DNA of 46,019 nucleotides from CAYFMP01 sp964344215 (GCA_964344215.1 CAYFMP010000027.1:1-46019), one strand, 5' to 3'. Positions 1 to 7,697 are shown, numbered from the stretch's first letter. Numbers and translations are program-made. The notes: generated by a model from the sequence alone, not told the origin.

Positions 1-90
1 ATACAAAATATGGGAATCCCGTTTCGAGTCACCATCAATGTCGCCTGGTATAACTTCCTCTCGAAGAAATTCGAATGGAGTCACGGAGGC

Positions 91-537
91 TCAATCGGCA
101 CTCAGACGGCGAAGCACTGTTTCGAAAAAATCCGCCGCTTTTGTTCTATCCTCCTCAGACGGTGGCACATTGTTTTCGGGATAAGCCAAGCCTCTCAATA
201 CATCCTCTAACATTTCGATAGCTTTGTTTTTTGGCTGTCCTGCAAAGGTCTCTTCGGTCGCTTGCTCAAGAGCGTCACGAACTTCTCTAACATGTCGCTC
301 TATCGGAGGCATCAATGTGAGAGAGCCTCCTGCATGGCGTCGGTCGCGCTCAGTTGGGGGCTCGAAACCGAAGAAGGTGTTAACTCGATAGGCCTCCAAA
401 AGCCGGTATACGTTGTTAAGGACAACTAGCCTGTCCGGTACAGTTGCTGGTCGCTGAAGGCAATCTCTTGCCGCCATTGCAAGAAGCCTCGCCGCCCCCC
501 GTGCGTCGTTGCGTTCATCAACTGCCATTATCGGCAT
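91..537 (-). CDS. Hypothetical protein, 148 aa, accessory
   Basis: I do not recognise this protein. The ATG at 537 is chosen because a good Shine-Dalgarno (GGGAGAG) sits about 7 bases upstream; an upstream GTG at 645 would add 36 residues and lacks comparable support. The product looks soluble and mainly helical, with an Ala/Arg-rich N terminus, a Pro/Arg/Asp-rich middle and an acidic amphipathic C terminus (EEDRTKAADFFETVLRRL). There is no signal peptide, membrane segment or familiar catalytic motif. It lies in DNA clearly richer in A and T than the rest of the window, divergent from the gene at 791, so the two probably share the control region 538-790. Local composition suggests an acquired or accessory gene. 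That it is coding is likely from the start signal and length; function is unknown. Confidence 0.6.
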   Translation of the reverse strand: MPIMAVDERNDARGAARLLAMAARDCLQRPATVPDRLVVLNNVYRLLEAYRVNTFFGFEPPTERDRRHAGGSLTLMPPIERHVREVRDALEQATEETFAGQPKNKAIEMLEDVLRGLAYPENNVPPSEEDRTKAADFFETVLRRLSAD

Positions 538-790
538 ACTGCTCTCCCAATCCCCAACATACCTCGTATTCGAACGCCGGATCAAACCCTGCCAGTTGTT
601 GGGGATAAAACATATCAACCCACAAGATATAGTATCCCAAATCACGCCAAAGTCAACCCAGCTTGCTTTCTTCTATCTACCATTTAAAGTGGTTTTTATG
701 ACTTTACATGAATGATTTCTATGTCTTGTATGTTAGCGGTCGCCCAAACAGGTATTTTCCAATTTACCCCAGTAATCTGCACATTGAGTG
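538..790. promoter_or_regulatory. AT-rich divergent intergenic region
   Basis: About 250 bases separate the divergent starts at 537 and 791. The stretch is AT-rich, with T-runs around 690-720, and must carry the promoters of both flanking genes. I could not assign a convincing -35/-10 pair or a clear operator palindrome, and I see no small gene in it. Confidence 0.35.
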
Positions 791-1258
791 ATGCCAAAAC
801 CTGTTAAGCCATTCGCTAGCGGAGTGGTAGCCTTTGCGCCCGACAAGGCCCGCTTCACGCTACCGGCTGAAGTTTTGAGATCTGTCGGATGGGAGGGGCT
901 TGGTGAAGGTGTGACACTAATAGCCGAATTCATAAATTTAGGGCACTACCGATTGCATCGGCTTGAGCACGTAGAAGAGAGATTGGCTCACCTGAAAGAG
1001 CGCGTTGCCCACGAAGCTGCTACAGAAGAAGAGGCTGAGGCTCAGTTACAAACGCTGGCGGATCAATTTCGAGAAGTAACTTTTTACCGTAGTGATAACA
1101 ATCGGGTTACCATCAAACCTGAGGTAACGATGGGATTGCTCGGTGATAGTTCGACCAATGAATTCAAGCGCCTGTATATACAGGCAGGAAAAACCTCGAT
1201 CGATGTCATGACGCACGAAGTACGGGTTGCAAGGCTGAGAGCTGCAAGCCAAGCCTAA
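791..1258 (+). CDS. Duplicated MraZ/AbrB-like protein (putative)
   Basis: A 155-residue protein that reads as two similar halves joined by a charged helix. Half one (about residues 12-50) has DKARFTLPAEVLRSVGW followed by beta-type sequence; half two (about 98-145) has DNNRVTIKPEVTMGLLG followed by similar beta sequence and a helix. The D-x-x-R-x-T-[LI]-x-P-E-V pattern resembles the core of swapped-hairpin MraZ/AbrB DNA-binding domains, and MraZ itself is a tandem duplication of this unit at about 140 residues. The linker (about 52-92, Glu-rich) is predicted helical, possibly coiled coil. The ATG at 791 was chosen; a GTG directly before it at 788 is equally possible. Family membership is inference from the pattern, not a firm hit. 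It could be a transcription factor or an antitoxin-like protein. Confidence 0.55.
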   Translation: MPKPVKPFASGVVAFAPDKARFTLPAEVLRSVGWEGLGEGVTLIAEFINLGHYRLHRLEHVEERLAHLKERVAHEAATEEEAEAQLQTLADQFREVTFYRSDNNRVTIKPEVTMGLLGDSSTNEFKRLYIQAGKTSIDVMTHEVRVARLRAASQA

Positions 1259-1322
1259 CAATCGAGTTTATCCAAGGATTTCGGTATAGAGTTCGTCGTC
1301 GCAACGCAACGTGTCTTCCGCC

Positions 1323-3263
1323 TCAATTCCGCAAGAAAAAGTCGGCCGCTTCGAGGTCGGTGACGTTGGCGCTGACGATGTCGGCGATCTGGTAGGAATT
1401 GGCGGTGGTCATGGCCGAGGCGTCGTCGGTGTAGTAGAGCGCCACGCCGCCCGCGCCGCTCGATTCGCCGATGGCGACGATGGCGGCGGCGGCCGTGCCG
1501 CTCGACGCGTCCAAGGGCGTCGCGCTCAAGCTGGCGGTCGCCGTCTCGAAGTAGTCGGTGCCGTCGGCCAGCGTGCCCGCGTTGCCGAGGCCGAAATCGG
1601 CGTCCGACAGCCCGAAGGTGTCGCCGTCGGCGGCCGAATAATCAAGGATGCTGTCCAATCCCAAGGATTGAGCGCGCTCCAGCACCGAAGCGCCGACGCC
1701 GTCCGCGAACCGGAACTCATCGGCGCCGTCGCCGCCGCTCAGTTGGTCCGCTCCCTGGCCGCCCTCTAAGATGTCGTCGCCGGCGTAGCCGAAGATGTTG
1801 TCGTTGCCGGCTCCGCCGAACAGCGAATCGGCGCCGCCGTCGCCGTTCAGGGTATCGTCGTCGTTTTCGCCGTAGAGCGTATCGGCGCCGTCGCCCCCAT
1901 ACAGTGTGTCGTTGCCGGCCCCGCCCCTGAGTTCGTCGTCGCCGCCGCCGAGCGAACCCAACGGGAAGTCGAACTCGGCCAGCAGCGAGTCCGTCTCCGG
2001 CACGTCTCCGGCCATCCGGTCGTTGCCGGCGCCGCCCCACATCGTGTCGTTGCCGGCTCCGCCCGACATCACGTCGTCGTCGCCGGAGGAGGAAAACGTC
2101 GGACTGGTCAGGGGAGAGGAGGCGTCGTGCTGGCCGGAATCGAAGTTGGTCGGCGTTTCGCCGTAGAGGTAGTCGTCGCCCTCGAGGCCGCCGATGGCGT
2201 CTTCGGCCGCCGTACCGACCAGCAGATCGGCCGACGCGGAACCGGAGATCTCGTTGCGGCCGGCGGCGGCGGCGATGAAGACGGGGTCGTTGCGCTCGTC
2301 GTCTCTGGGTACGGTGCGGCGGATCACCGTCGGCCGGGTCTCGAGGGAAAACCGAAAACTGATTCCGAATCCGAGGCCGCCGCCGAAGCCGTCCGCACCG
2401 AGGCCGTCCTCGCCTTCGCCGCCGAGCAGCGTTTCGCCACCGAGGCCGTCCCCGGCATCGTATTCGCCGGTGAAACCGCCGGTGAATTCGGCATCCGGCT
2501 CTTCTTCCGCCCGCTCCGCCTCGGCCGCCGGCATGTCGTCCCCGACCTCGGCCAGTTGGACCTCCGGTTCGGTCGGCTGCTCCCACTCCGGCCAGGCGCT
2601 GGCCTCGGCCGCTCTGATGGCCGCGGCCAGGGCGTCGGCCGGGTCGGCGCCGCGGGCCAACGCCGCATCGAAGGCGGCCAATGCGGCCAATTCACCCTCG
2701 GCCAGGCGCTCGGCCGGCATGGCCTCCATCATCGCCTGCAGGTCGGCCTCGACGAGGGCCTCGGCGAACACGTCGGCGGCTTCCTCGCCGATCGGGTCGT
2801 CGACGCCGAGGAAGGCGTGTACGACGCGGGGGTTGGCCGCCACCTGGGGTGCCCAGGCATCGACCATGGCCTCGGCCAAGCGGCTGCCCTCGGCGGCAAC
2901 GACCTCGGCCGCCCAACCGGCCTCGGCGATGGCGTCGGCGGCGGTCGCTTCGGCGGCGAGGCGGGAAAACACGGCGTCGGCCCGGTCGGCCACGGGGTCG
3001 CCGATCTCGGCCCGGCCGACGCGCCCGAACAGGTGTTCGGCGGCGGTCATGTCGAGTCTGTCGAGGTCGGCCTGGGAAAATCCTTCGATGCCGTCGGACC
3101 TTGCGCCGGCCGGCTCGACCACGGCCTGCCAACCGCTGGCTGCACCGAAAGCGGCGGCCGGGGGTGCGGCGAGTGCCTCGATGCTGACCGGCTCGACGGG
3201 GGCGGCGTCGATGTCCGGCAGGCTTTTCGGACTCGGGCTGGACTCGGGCTGTTTCGGTCTCAC
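1323..3263 (-). CDS. RTX repeat protein, probable type I secretion substrate
   Basis: A 646-residue acidic protein, probably exported by a type I secretion system. Residues 1-330 are Ala/Glu-rich and of unknown fold, with a Gly/Asp/Glu-rich linker near 240-290. From about 335 to 520 there are about ten glycine-rich calcium-binding nonapeptides of the GGxGxDxLx type (GGAGNDTMW, GGAGNDTLY, GGAGNDNIF), which in this family form a calcium beta-roll outside the cell. The last 125 residues resemble the C-terminal target domain of such proteins and end in the hydrophobic LEAADFFLRN, typical of an uncleaved type I signal. No ABC transporter, membrane-fusion protein or TolC gene lies nearby, so the exporter must be elsewhere. 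The GTG at 3263 is the start I can support; there is no obvious ribosome site. No catalytic domain is visible, so the activity (adhesin, matrix protein or other) is unknown. Confidence 0.85.
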   Translation of the reverse strand: MRPKQPESSPSPKSLPDIDAAPVEPVSIEALAAPPAAAFGAASGWQAVVEPAGARSDGIEGFSQADLDRLDMTAAEHLFGRVGRAEIGDPVADRADAVFSRLAAEATAADAIAEAGWAAEVVAAEGSRLAEAMVDAWAPQVAANPRVVHAFLGVDDPIGEEAADVFAEALVEADLQAMMEAMPAERLAEGELAALAAFDAALARGADPADALAAAIRAAEASAWPEWEQPTEPEVQLAEVGDDMPAAEAERAEEEPDAEFTGGFTGEYDAGDGLGGETLLGGEGEDGLGADGFGGGLGFGISFRFSLETRPTVIRRTVPRDDERNDPVFIAAAAGRNEISGSASADLLVGTAAEDAIGGLEGDDYLYGETPTNFDSGQHDASSPLTSPTFSSSGDDDVMSGGAGNDTMWGGAGNDRMAGDVPETDSLLAEFDFPLGSLGGGDDELRGGAGNDTLYGGDGADTLYGENDDDTLNGDGGADSLFGGAGNDNIFGYAGDDILEGGQGADQLSGGDGADEFRFADGVGASVLERAQSLGLDSILDYSAADGDTFGLSDADFGLGNAGTLADGTDYFETATASLSATPLDASSGTAAAAIVAIGESSGAGGVALYYTDDASAMTTANSYQIADIVSANVTDLEAADFFLRN

Positions 3264-3443
3264 ATCCGACCCACGTTGCTTTCGTTTCGAATCAGAGATG
3301 AATCATACAACGCCCCGAGTCGGGCGCAAACCAGACCCTCATCGAGAGCGGAAGGGTTTGATCGCAAAGGCGGATTGGGCGCGGTGCCGTTGGCGGTTTT
3401 GAGCCGGGTGCCGCGAAAATGCGCGAATCGGCGGAGTCGAGGT

Positions 3444-3812
3444 TCAGTCGGCGCGCCTGATCATGCCGCCGAGGTCGCGGCCGGCGAAGATGTGCACGTG
3501 GAAGTGGGGAACCTCCTGGTGGGCGTCGCGGCCGTGATTGGACAGCACCCTGTAGCCGTTCTCGACGGCGCCCTGCTGGCCGCGGGCGACGGCGCCGACG
3601 GCGCGGAAGAAGCCGGCTATTTCGGAATCGGAAGCGTTGGCGGCGAAGTCGTCCGACGAAACGTACGGCCCCTTCGGGACGACCAGAACGTGAACCGGCG
3701 CCTGCGGGGCGATGTCCTTGAAGGCCAGCGCCCAGTCGTCCTCGTAGACCTTGTCGCACGGCACTTCGCCGCGCAGGATCTTGGCAAAAATATTTTCCGG
3801 ATCGTATGCCAT
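3444..3812 (-). CDS. HIT-family nucleotide hydrolase
   Basis: A 122-residue histidine-triad protein of the HinT/HIT type, a small cytoplasmic hydrolase or transferase acting on nucleoside phosphoramidates or dinucleoside polyphosphates. The triad HFHVH at residues 103-107 has the central His105 as expected nucleophile, and FAKILRGEVP near the start is the usual HIT N-terminal signature. The ATG at 3812 is preceded by a GAGGGAG ribosome site; upstream in-frame sequence is hisE antiframe and is not part of the gene. It starts 26 bases after hisE and is very probably cotranscribed with the his operon. A HIT gene next to hisE is common in alphaproteobacteria. Confidence 0.92.
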   Translation of the reverse strand: MAYDPENIFAKILRGEVPCDKVYEDDWALAFKDIAPQAPVHVLVVPKGPYVSSDDFAANASDSEIAGFFRAVGAVARGQQGAVENGYRVLSNHGRDAHQEVPHFHVHIFAGRDLGGMIRRAD

Positions 3813-3838
3813 TTCTTGTGCTCCCTCGTTGGTCCGCT

Positions 3839-4174
3839 TCAGGCGGTGTCGGGCCTGCGTGAACGCTTCTCTTCGATACCCGAAACGCCGGCCCGCCCCT
3901 GCAACTCGACCCACACTTGGCCGGGCTCGATGTCGAGCGCCGCCCACAACACCAGAAGGTGATAAAGCAGATCGGCGCTTTCGCTGACCGTCCGCTCGGG
4001 CGATTCGCGTAGCGCCGCCTCGACCGTCTCGGCCGCCTCCTCGGCGACCTTGGCGGCAATCTCATCCACTCCCTGATCCAGCAGCTTGGCCGTGTACGAA
4101 GTCTCCGGGTCGCCGCCGCGGCGACTTTCGATGACCCGGAACAACTCTTCGAGAACGGGGTTCGGCTGGTTCAT
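3839..4174 (-). CDS. hisE: Phosphoribosyl-ATP pyrophosphatase
   Basis: This 111-residue enzyme hydrolyses phosphoribosyl-ATP to phosphoribosyl-AMP and pyrophosphate, the second step of histidine synthesis. It is the all-alpha MazG-like type, with the metal-binding helix motif EEAAETVEAA (about residues 45-54) and a downstream ESADLLYHLLVL helix that supplies the Asp. HisI (the cyclohydrolase) is not fused and is not in the window. The start has a strong GAGGAG ribosome site. hisF ends 10 bases upstream, so the two are in one operon. Confidence 0.95.
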   Translation of the reverse strand: MNQPNPVLEELFRVIESRRGGDPETSYTAKLLDQGVDEIAAKVAEEAAETVEAALRESPERTVSESADLLYHLLVLWAALDIEPGQVWVELQGRAGVSGIEEKRSRRPDTA

Positions 4175-4184
4175 GTTGGTCTCC

Positions 4185-4958
4185 TCAAGACCGGCCGGAG
4201 GGGTCGCGGACCGGCACGCCGGCCCTTTTCATAAAGGCCTTGGCATCGGCGATGGTATAGGTGCCGAAGTGAAAAATCGAGGCCGCCAGAACGGCCGAGG
4301 CGTGGCCCTCGACGACACCCTCGACCAGGTGGGCAAGTTCGCCGACGCCGCCCGACGCGATGACCGGAACCGGGACGGAGTCGGCGATGGCGCGGGTCAG
4401 CGGGATGTTGAACCCCTGCTTGGTGCCGTCCCGGTCCATCGAGGTCAGCAGGATTTCGCCGGCGCCAAGCTCGGCCATGCGCACGCTCCACCGGACGGCG
4501 TCGATGCCGGTCGGCTCGCGGCCGCCGTGGGTGAAGATTTCGAACTTGTCGGCACCGACCGATTTGGCGTCGACGGCGACGACGATGCACTGGCTGCCGA
4601 ACTTCTCGGCGGCCTCGCGGACGAACTCCGGATCGCGCACGGCGGCGGTGTTGATCGAGACCTTGTCGGCCCCGGCCAGCAACAGTTTTCGGATGTCGTC
4701 GGTGGTCCTCACTCCGCCGCCGACGGTCAGCGGCATGAAACATTGCTCGGCGGTGTGGCCGACCACGTCGTAGATGGTTTCGCGGTCCTCGACGCTGGCG
4801 GTGATGTCGAGAAAACAGAGCTCGTCGGCGCCGGCGGCGTCGTAGAGGCGGGCCTGTTCGACCGGGTCGCCGGCATCGACCAGATCGACGAAGTTGACGC
4901 CCTTGACGACGCGGCCCCGATCGACGTCGAGGCACGGTATGACGCGGGCCTTCAGCAT
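4185..4958 (-). CDS. hisF: Imidazole glycerol phosphate synthase, cyclase subunit
   Basis: A 257-residue TIM barrel that, with HisH, converts PRFAR and ammonia into imidazole glycerol phosphate and AICAR. Conserved pieces are visible: IPCLDVDRGRVVKG at the N terminus with the catalytic first-strand Asp, LDITAS, and LLTSMDRDGTKQGF with the second catalytic Asp. ASGG near the C terminus is a phosphate-binding loop. Length is normal. The start overlaps the end of hisA by 7 bases, implying translational coupling. Confidence 0.97.
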   Translation of the reverse strand: MLKARVIPCLDVDRGRVVKGVNFVDLVDAGDPVEQARLYDAAGADELCFLDITASVEDRETIYDVVGHTAEQCFMPLTVGGGVRTTDDIRKLLLAGADKVSINTAAVRDPEFVREAAEKFGSQCIVVAVDAKSVGADKFEIFTHGGREPTGIDAVRWSVRMAELGAGEILLTSMDRDGTKQGFNIPLTRAIADSVPVPVIASGGVGELAHLVEGVVEGHASAVLAASIFHFGTYTIADAKAFMKRAGVPVRDPSGRS

Positions 4959-5689
4959 GGCGCGTCGCCTTTCAGCACGGCGACCGCACGGGCCAGATCG
5001 AGCCGTCCGTCATAGATGGCGCGGCCGCTGATGACTCCCTCGAGCAGCCCGTCGCCGGCCCGCTTCAAAGCCTTGACGTCGTCGAGCGACGAGACGCCGC
5101 CCGACGCGATGACCGGAATCGAGACGGCCTCGGCCAGGGCGACGGTGGCTTCGACGTTGGGGCCGGCCATGACGCCGTCGCGCTCGATATCGGTGTGGAC
5201 GAGGGCGGCGGCGCCGCAATCCTCGAAACGGCGGGCTAGGTCGATGGCCGTCATATCGGAGACCTCGGCCCAGCCCTCGACGGCGACGCGGCCGCGGCGG
5301 GCATCGATGCCGAGCACAACTCGGCCCGGGTGCGCCTTGCAGGCGGCCCGCACCAGGTCGGGATCGCGGACGGCGACGGTGCCGAGAATGACCCGGGCGA
5401 TGCCGCGTTCCAGCCAACTGGCGATGGTTTCGCGGTCGCGGATGCCGCCGCCCAACTGCACCGGCACGCCGGCCGCCGCCAGGATCGCCTCGACCGCCTT
5501 GCCGTTGACCGGTTCTCCGGCGAACGCCCCATTCAGATCAACGACATGCAGCCACTCGCTGCCTTGGCGCTTGAACTCCCGGGCCTGGGCCGCTGGATCG
5601 TCGTTGAAAACCGTTGCCGCATCCATGTCGCCGCGCAATAGCCGCACGCAGGCGCCGTCTTTCAGGTCGATGGCGGGAAACAGGATCAT
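4952..5689 (-). CDS. hisA: ProFAR isomerase
   Basis: A 245-residue TIM barrel paralogous to HisF. It isomerises the aminoaldose ProFAR to the aminoketose PRFAR. Seen in sequence: ILFPAIDLKDGACVRL with the first-strand catalytic Asp, QLGGGIRDRETI, LVHTDIERDGVMAGPN with the second catalytic Asp, and VIASGGVSSLDDV for phosphate binding. It lies 21 bases after hisH and overlaps hisF by 7 bases, so it is the middle gene of the hisH-hisA-hisF run, which is the usual order. Confidence 0.97.
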   Translation of the reverse strand: MILFPAIDLKDGACVRLLRGDMDAATVFNDDPAAQAREFKRQGSEWLHVVDLNGAFAGEPVNGKAVEAILAAAGVPVQLGGGIRDRETIASWLERGIARVILGTVAVRDPDLVRAACKAHPGRVVLGIDARRGRVAVEGWAEVSDMTAIDLARRFEDCGAAALVHTDIERDGVMAGPNVEATVALAEAVSIPVIASGGVSSLDDVKALKRAGDGLLEGVISGRAIYDGRLDLARAVAVLKGDAPC

Positions 5690-5710
5690 CGGCTCAATCG
5701 GTCCCTAACT

Positions 5711-6355
5711 TCACGGCCGCCAGGAAAGAAAATTCTTTAAAAGAGTCAAGCCCGTTAGCTGACTTTTTTCAGGGTGGAACTGAGTTCCGACCATGTTTTC
5801 GCGGCCGACCACTGCGGTGATCGGGCCGCCGTAATCGACCTCGGCCAGAACGTCGGCCGGATCGGAGCAATTGAGCCCGAACGAATGCACGAAGTAGGCA
5901 TGGACGCCATCATCGAGGCCTTCGAGAACGGGGTGCCCGGGTGACGAAAAACTGAGGTCGTTCCAGCCCATATGCGGAATCTTTAAAGTCGCGTCCGAAG
6001 GTTCGAGCGGCGTCACCTCGCCGCCGATCCAGCCCAATCCGGGGGTGTCGCCGTGTTCGCGGCCGACATCGGCCATCAATTGCATACCGACGCAGATGCC
6101 GAGAAAGGGCTTGGTTTGCCGGCGAACCGCCTTTTCCAGGGCTTCTGTCATTCCGGCAACGCCCTCGAGGCCGGCCCGGCAGTCGGCGAACGCACCGACA
6201 CCCGGCAACACGATATGGCTGGCCGCCGCCAGATCGTCCGGGTCGCTGGTCACACGGACGTCGGTCGCGCCTTCGGTTTCGGCGACGGCGCGCTCGAACG
6301 CCTTGGCGGCCGAGCGCAGGTTGCCCGACCCGTAATCGATGATGGCGACGCTCAC
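5711..6355 (-). CDS. hisH: Imidazole glycerol phosphate synthase, glutaminase subunit
   Basis: A 214-residue class I glutamine amidotransferase that releases ammonia from glutamine and channels it to HisF. The catalytic triad is visible: Cys88 in GICVGMQ, and His194 and Glu196 in FHPEKS. The mature-looking N terminus is VSVAIIDYGSGNLRS, so the start is the GTG at 6355; it overlaps the TGA of the upstream DUF2628 gene in a GTGA junction, a strong coupling signal. The in-frame sequence further upstream is antiframe of that gene. The last codons fall in a short AT-rich patch but the frame is intact. Confidence 0.95.
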   Translation of the reverse strand: MSVAIIDYGSGNLRSAAKAFERAVAETEGATDVRVTSDPDDLAAASHIVLPGVGAFADCRAGLEGVAGMTEALEKAVRRQTKPFLGICVGMQLMADVGREHGDTPGLGWIGGEVTPLEPSDATLKIPHMGWNDLSFSSPGHPVLEGLDDGVHAYFVHSFGLNCSDPADVLAEVDYGGPITAVVGRENMVGTQFHPEKSQLTGLTLLKNFLSWRP

Positions 6356-6756
6356 CGGCTCAAGCCCTGGGCGAGGTCTTGGGCCAGCTCGGGCTCGCTT
6401 TCCAGGTAGCGGCCGAGCGCTTCCTCGCGGTTCGACCCCGCTGCCACCCCGGCCGCCGCGAATCCGCTCGCGGCCAGTTTTTGGCGGCGCAAATCGTTGG
6501 CGACGAAACCGACGATGGCGGCGAATGCGACCGACACCACGGCGTGGCTGGCCGGATCGGCGCCGAGCCCTCGGCTGACGAGGTTGAGGCCTATGGAAAC
6601 GGCGAATAGGGCGACCGCCGCCAGCCACAAGCGGTGCCAGAGCGCCCACATTCCGGTCAAGAAGAAGGCCGGCCACGAAAACCCCTCCTTGACGAGAACC
6701 AGGTCGCGGTCCGGATCGAGGCCGTGGCGGCGGAGATGTACGGTGAATATGCGCAT
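6352..6756 (-). CDS. DUF2628 membrane protein
   Basis: A 134-residue protein of the DUF2628 type. Residues 1-25 are a soluble lead (MRIFTVHLRRHG), followed by about two hydrophobic helices (WPAFFLTGMWALWHRLWLAAVALFAV and the segment around VVSVAFAAIVGFVAN) and a charged cytoplasmic tail. No enzymatic motif is seen. It sits between hisB and hisH, overlapping the hisH start by 4 bases. I recall DUF2628 proteins in this position in other alphaproteobacterial his operons, but no role in histidine synthesis is established. Confidence 0.85.
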   Translation of the reverse strand: MRIFTVHLRRHGLDPDRDLVLVKEGFSWPAFFLTGMWALWHRLWLAAVALFAVSIGLNLVSRGLGADPASHAVVSVAFAAIVGFVANDLRRQKLAASGFAAAGVAAGSNREEALGRYLESEPELAQDLAQGLSR

Positions 6757-6840
6757 CTGTCGGTGTCTCGCTGGGCGGCGGCGTCAGGCCCCGTATTGCA
6801 GGCGGCTGACCGGCCTCCGGCGGTGCCCGGGGGCGCCTTC

Positions 6841-7656
6841 CTAGAGGACGCCTTTGGTGGAAGGCACGGCATCGGTCTTTCTGGGATCGATCTCGACGGC
6901 CTGGCGAAGCGCCCGGGCCAGCCCCTTATAGCAGGATTCGACGATATGGTGGTTATTCTCGCCGTACAGGTTCTCGACATGCAGGGTCGCCCCCGCGGCC
7001 TGCGCAAAAGCCTGGAACCACTCCTTGAACAACTCGGTGTCCATGTCGCCCAGCTTGGGGCGCGAGAACTCCACCTTCCAGATCAGATAGGGGCGGTTCG
7101 ACAGGTCGAGGGCGACCCGGGTCAGGGTCTCGTCCATCGGAATCAGGGCGGATCCGTAGCGGGCGATGCCGGCGCGATCGCCCAAGGCCTGTCGGACCGC
7201 TTCGCCGATGGCGATGCCGGTGTCTTCCGTGGTGTGGTGGAAATCGATATGCAGATCGCCCTTCGCCTCGACCCGGAGGTCGATCAGGCTGTGACGCGAC
7301 AGCTGCTCGAGCATGTGGTCGAGAAAGCCGATGCCGGTATCGACCGCATAGACGCCGCTGCCGTCGATATCGACCGTCGTACTGATTTGGGTTTCGGTGG
7401 TGTGGCGCTCGATGGTGGCCTGGCGCATGCTCAAGTCTCCTGAAGGCAGGGAGGGCGCAACGGCGGCCGCAGCGAACAGGTCGCCGGGCCGGCATTCGAG
7501 GACGGCGGCGATGCGCTCCATCCAGTCCTGGGTGAGCTTGCGCCGGCCGGACTCCAGGTGTCCGACCTGTTGTCCCGTGGTGTCGAGGCGCTGCGCCAAT
7601 TGCTTCTGGCTCATGCCCTTCTGTTTTCTTATCTCGCGAATTCGGTTGGACATCAT
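6841..7656 (-). CDS. hisB: XRE helix-turn-helix fused to imidazoleglycerol-phosphate dehydratase
   Basis: The C-terminal 195 residues (from Met77) are a complete HisB, which dehydrates imidazole glycerol phosphate to imidazole acetol phosphate. Its metal-binding motifs are DHMLEQLSRH, HHTTEDTGIAIGEA and ENNHHIVES, and 195 residues is the normal length. Residues 1-62 are a full Cro/C1-type HTH (SNRIREIRKQKGMSQKQLAQRL, HLESGRRKL, CRPGDLF). A 14-residue Ala/Pro/Ser-rich linker joins them with no stop codon. The Met77 codon (7426-7428) has its own perfect AGGAGA ribosome site 7 bases upstream, so a stand-alone HisB may also be made. The first ATG (7656) has almost no ribosome site. HisB activity is secure; whether the fusion is the main product is not. 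Confidence 0.93.
   Translation of the reverse strand: MMSNRIREIRKQKGMSQKQLAQRLDTTGQQVGHLESGRRKLTQDWMERIAAVLECRPGDLFAAAAVAPSLPSGDLSMRQATIERHTTETQISTTVDIDGSGVYAVDTGIGFLDHMLEQLSRHSLIDLRVEAKGDLHIDFHHTTEDTGIAIGEAVRQALGDRAGIARYGSALIPMDETLTRVALDLSNRPYLIWKVEFSRPKLGDMDTELFKEWFQAFAQAAGATLHVENLYGENNHHIVESCYKGLARALRQAVEIDPRKTDAVPSTKGVL
7436..7441 (-). promoter_or_regulatory. Internal ribosome binding site for stand-alone HisB
   Basis: AGGAGA on the minus strand, 7 bases before the in-frame ATG at 7428. That ATG is exactly where ordinary HisB proteins begin (MRQATIERHT). The signal is much stronger than anything before the upstream start at 7656, which suggests internal initiation inside the fused reading frame. 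Confidence 0.6.
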
Positions 7657-7659
7657 TCA

Positions 7660-7688
7660 AAGATAAACATAGTGTTTCTATATGACAA
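7660..7688 (-). promoter_or_regulatory. Candidate leaderless promoter of the hisB operon
   Basis: On the minus strand TTGTCA (7683-7688) and TATCTT (7660-7665) are 17 bases apart. Transcription from this pair would begin at or next to the ATG pair at 7651-7656, giving a leaderless message, which fits the lack of a Shine-Dalgarno there. Two palindromes overlap the promoter (7665-7677 and 7685-7697). Prediction only. Confidence 0.45.
7665..7677. promoter_or_regulatory. Operator-like palindrome 1
   Basis: AAACATAGTGTTT is a perfect inverted repeat (5-bp arms, 3-bp centre) in the spacer of the candidate hisB promoter. Short AAACA...TGTTT palindromes are typical of operators of XRE regulators. 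The HTH domain of the fused HisB just downstream is the obvious candidate binder (inference). Confidence 0.45.
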
Positions 7689-7697
7689 ACGTTTTGT
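7685..7697. promoter_or_regulatory. Operator-like palindrome 2
   Basis: ACAAACGTTTTGT contains the perfect 8-bp palindrome AAACGTTT and lies over the -35 element of the candidate hisB promoter, about two helical turns from palindrome 1. The pair could bind two HTH dimers and repress transcription. The rest of the gap up to hslV (7698-7887) holds the hslV promoter and nothing else I can name. Confidence 0.4.

Noticed and set aside
2127..3962. Long plus-strand open frame (611 codons) opposite the RTX and HIT genes
   Set aside because: It is an antisense shadow of GC-rich coding DNA: low-complexity Gly/Arg composition, and the minus strand holds clear RTX repeats and a HIT motif.
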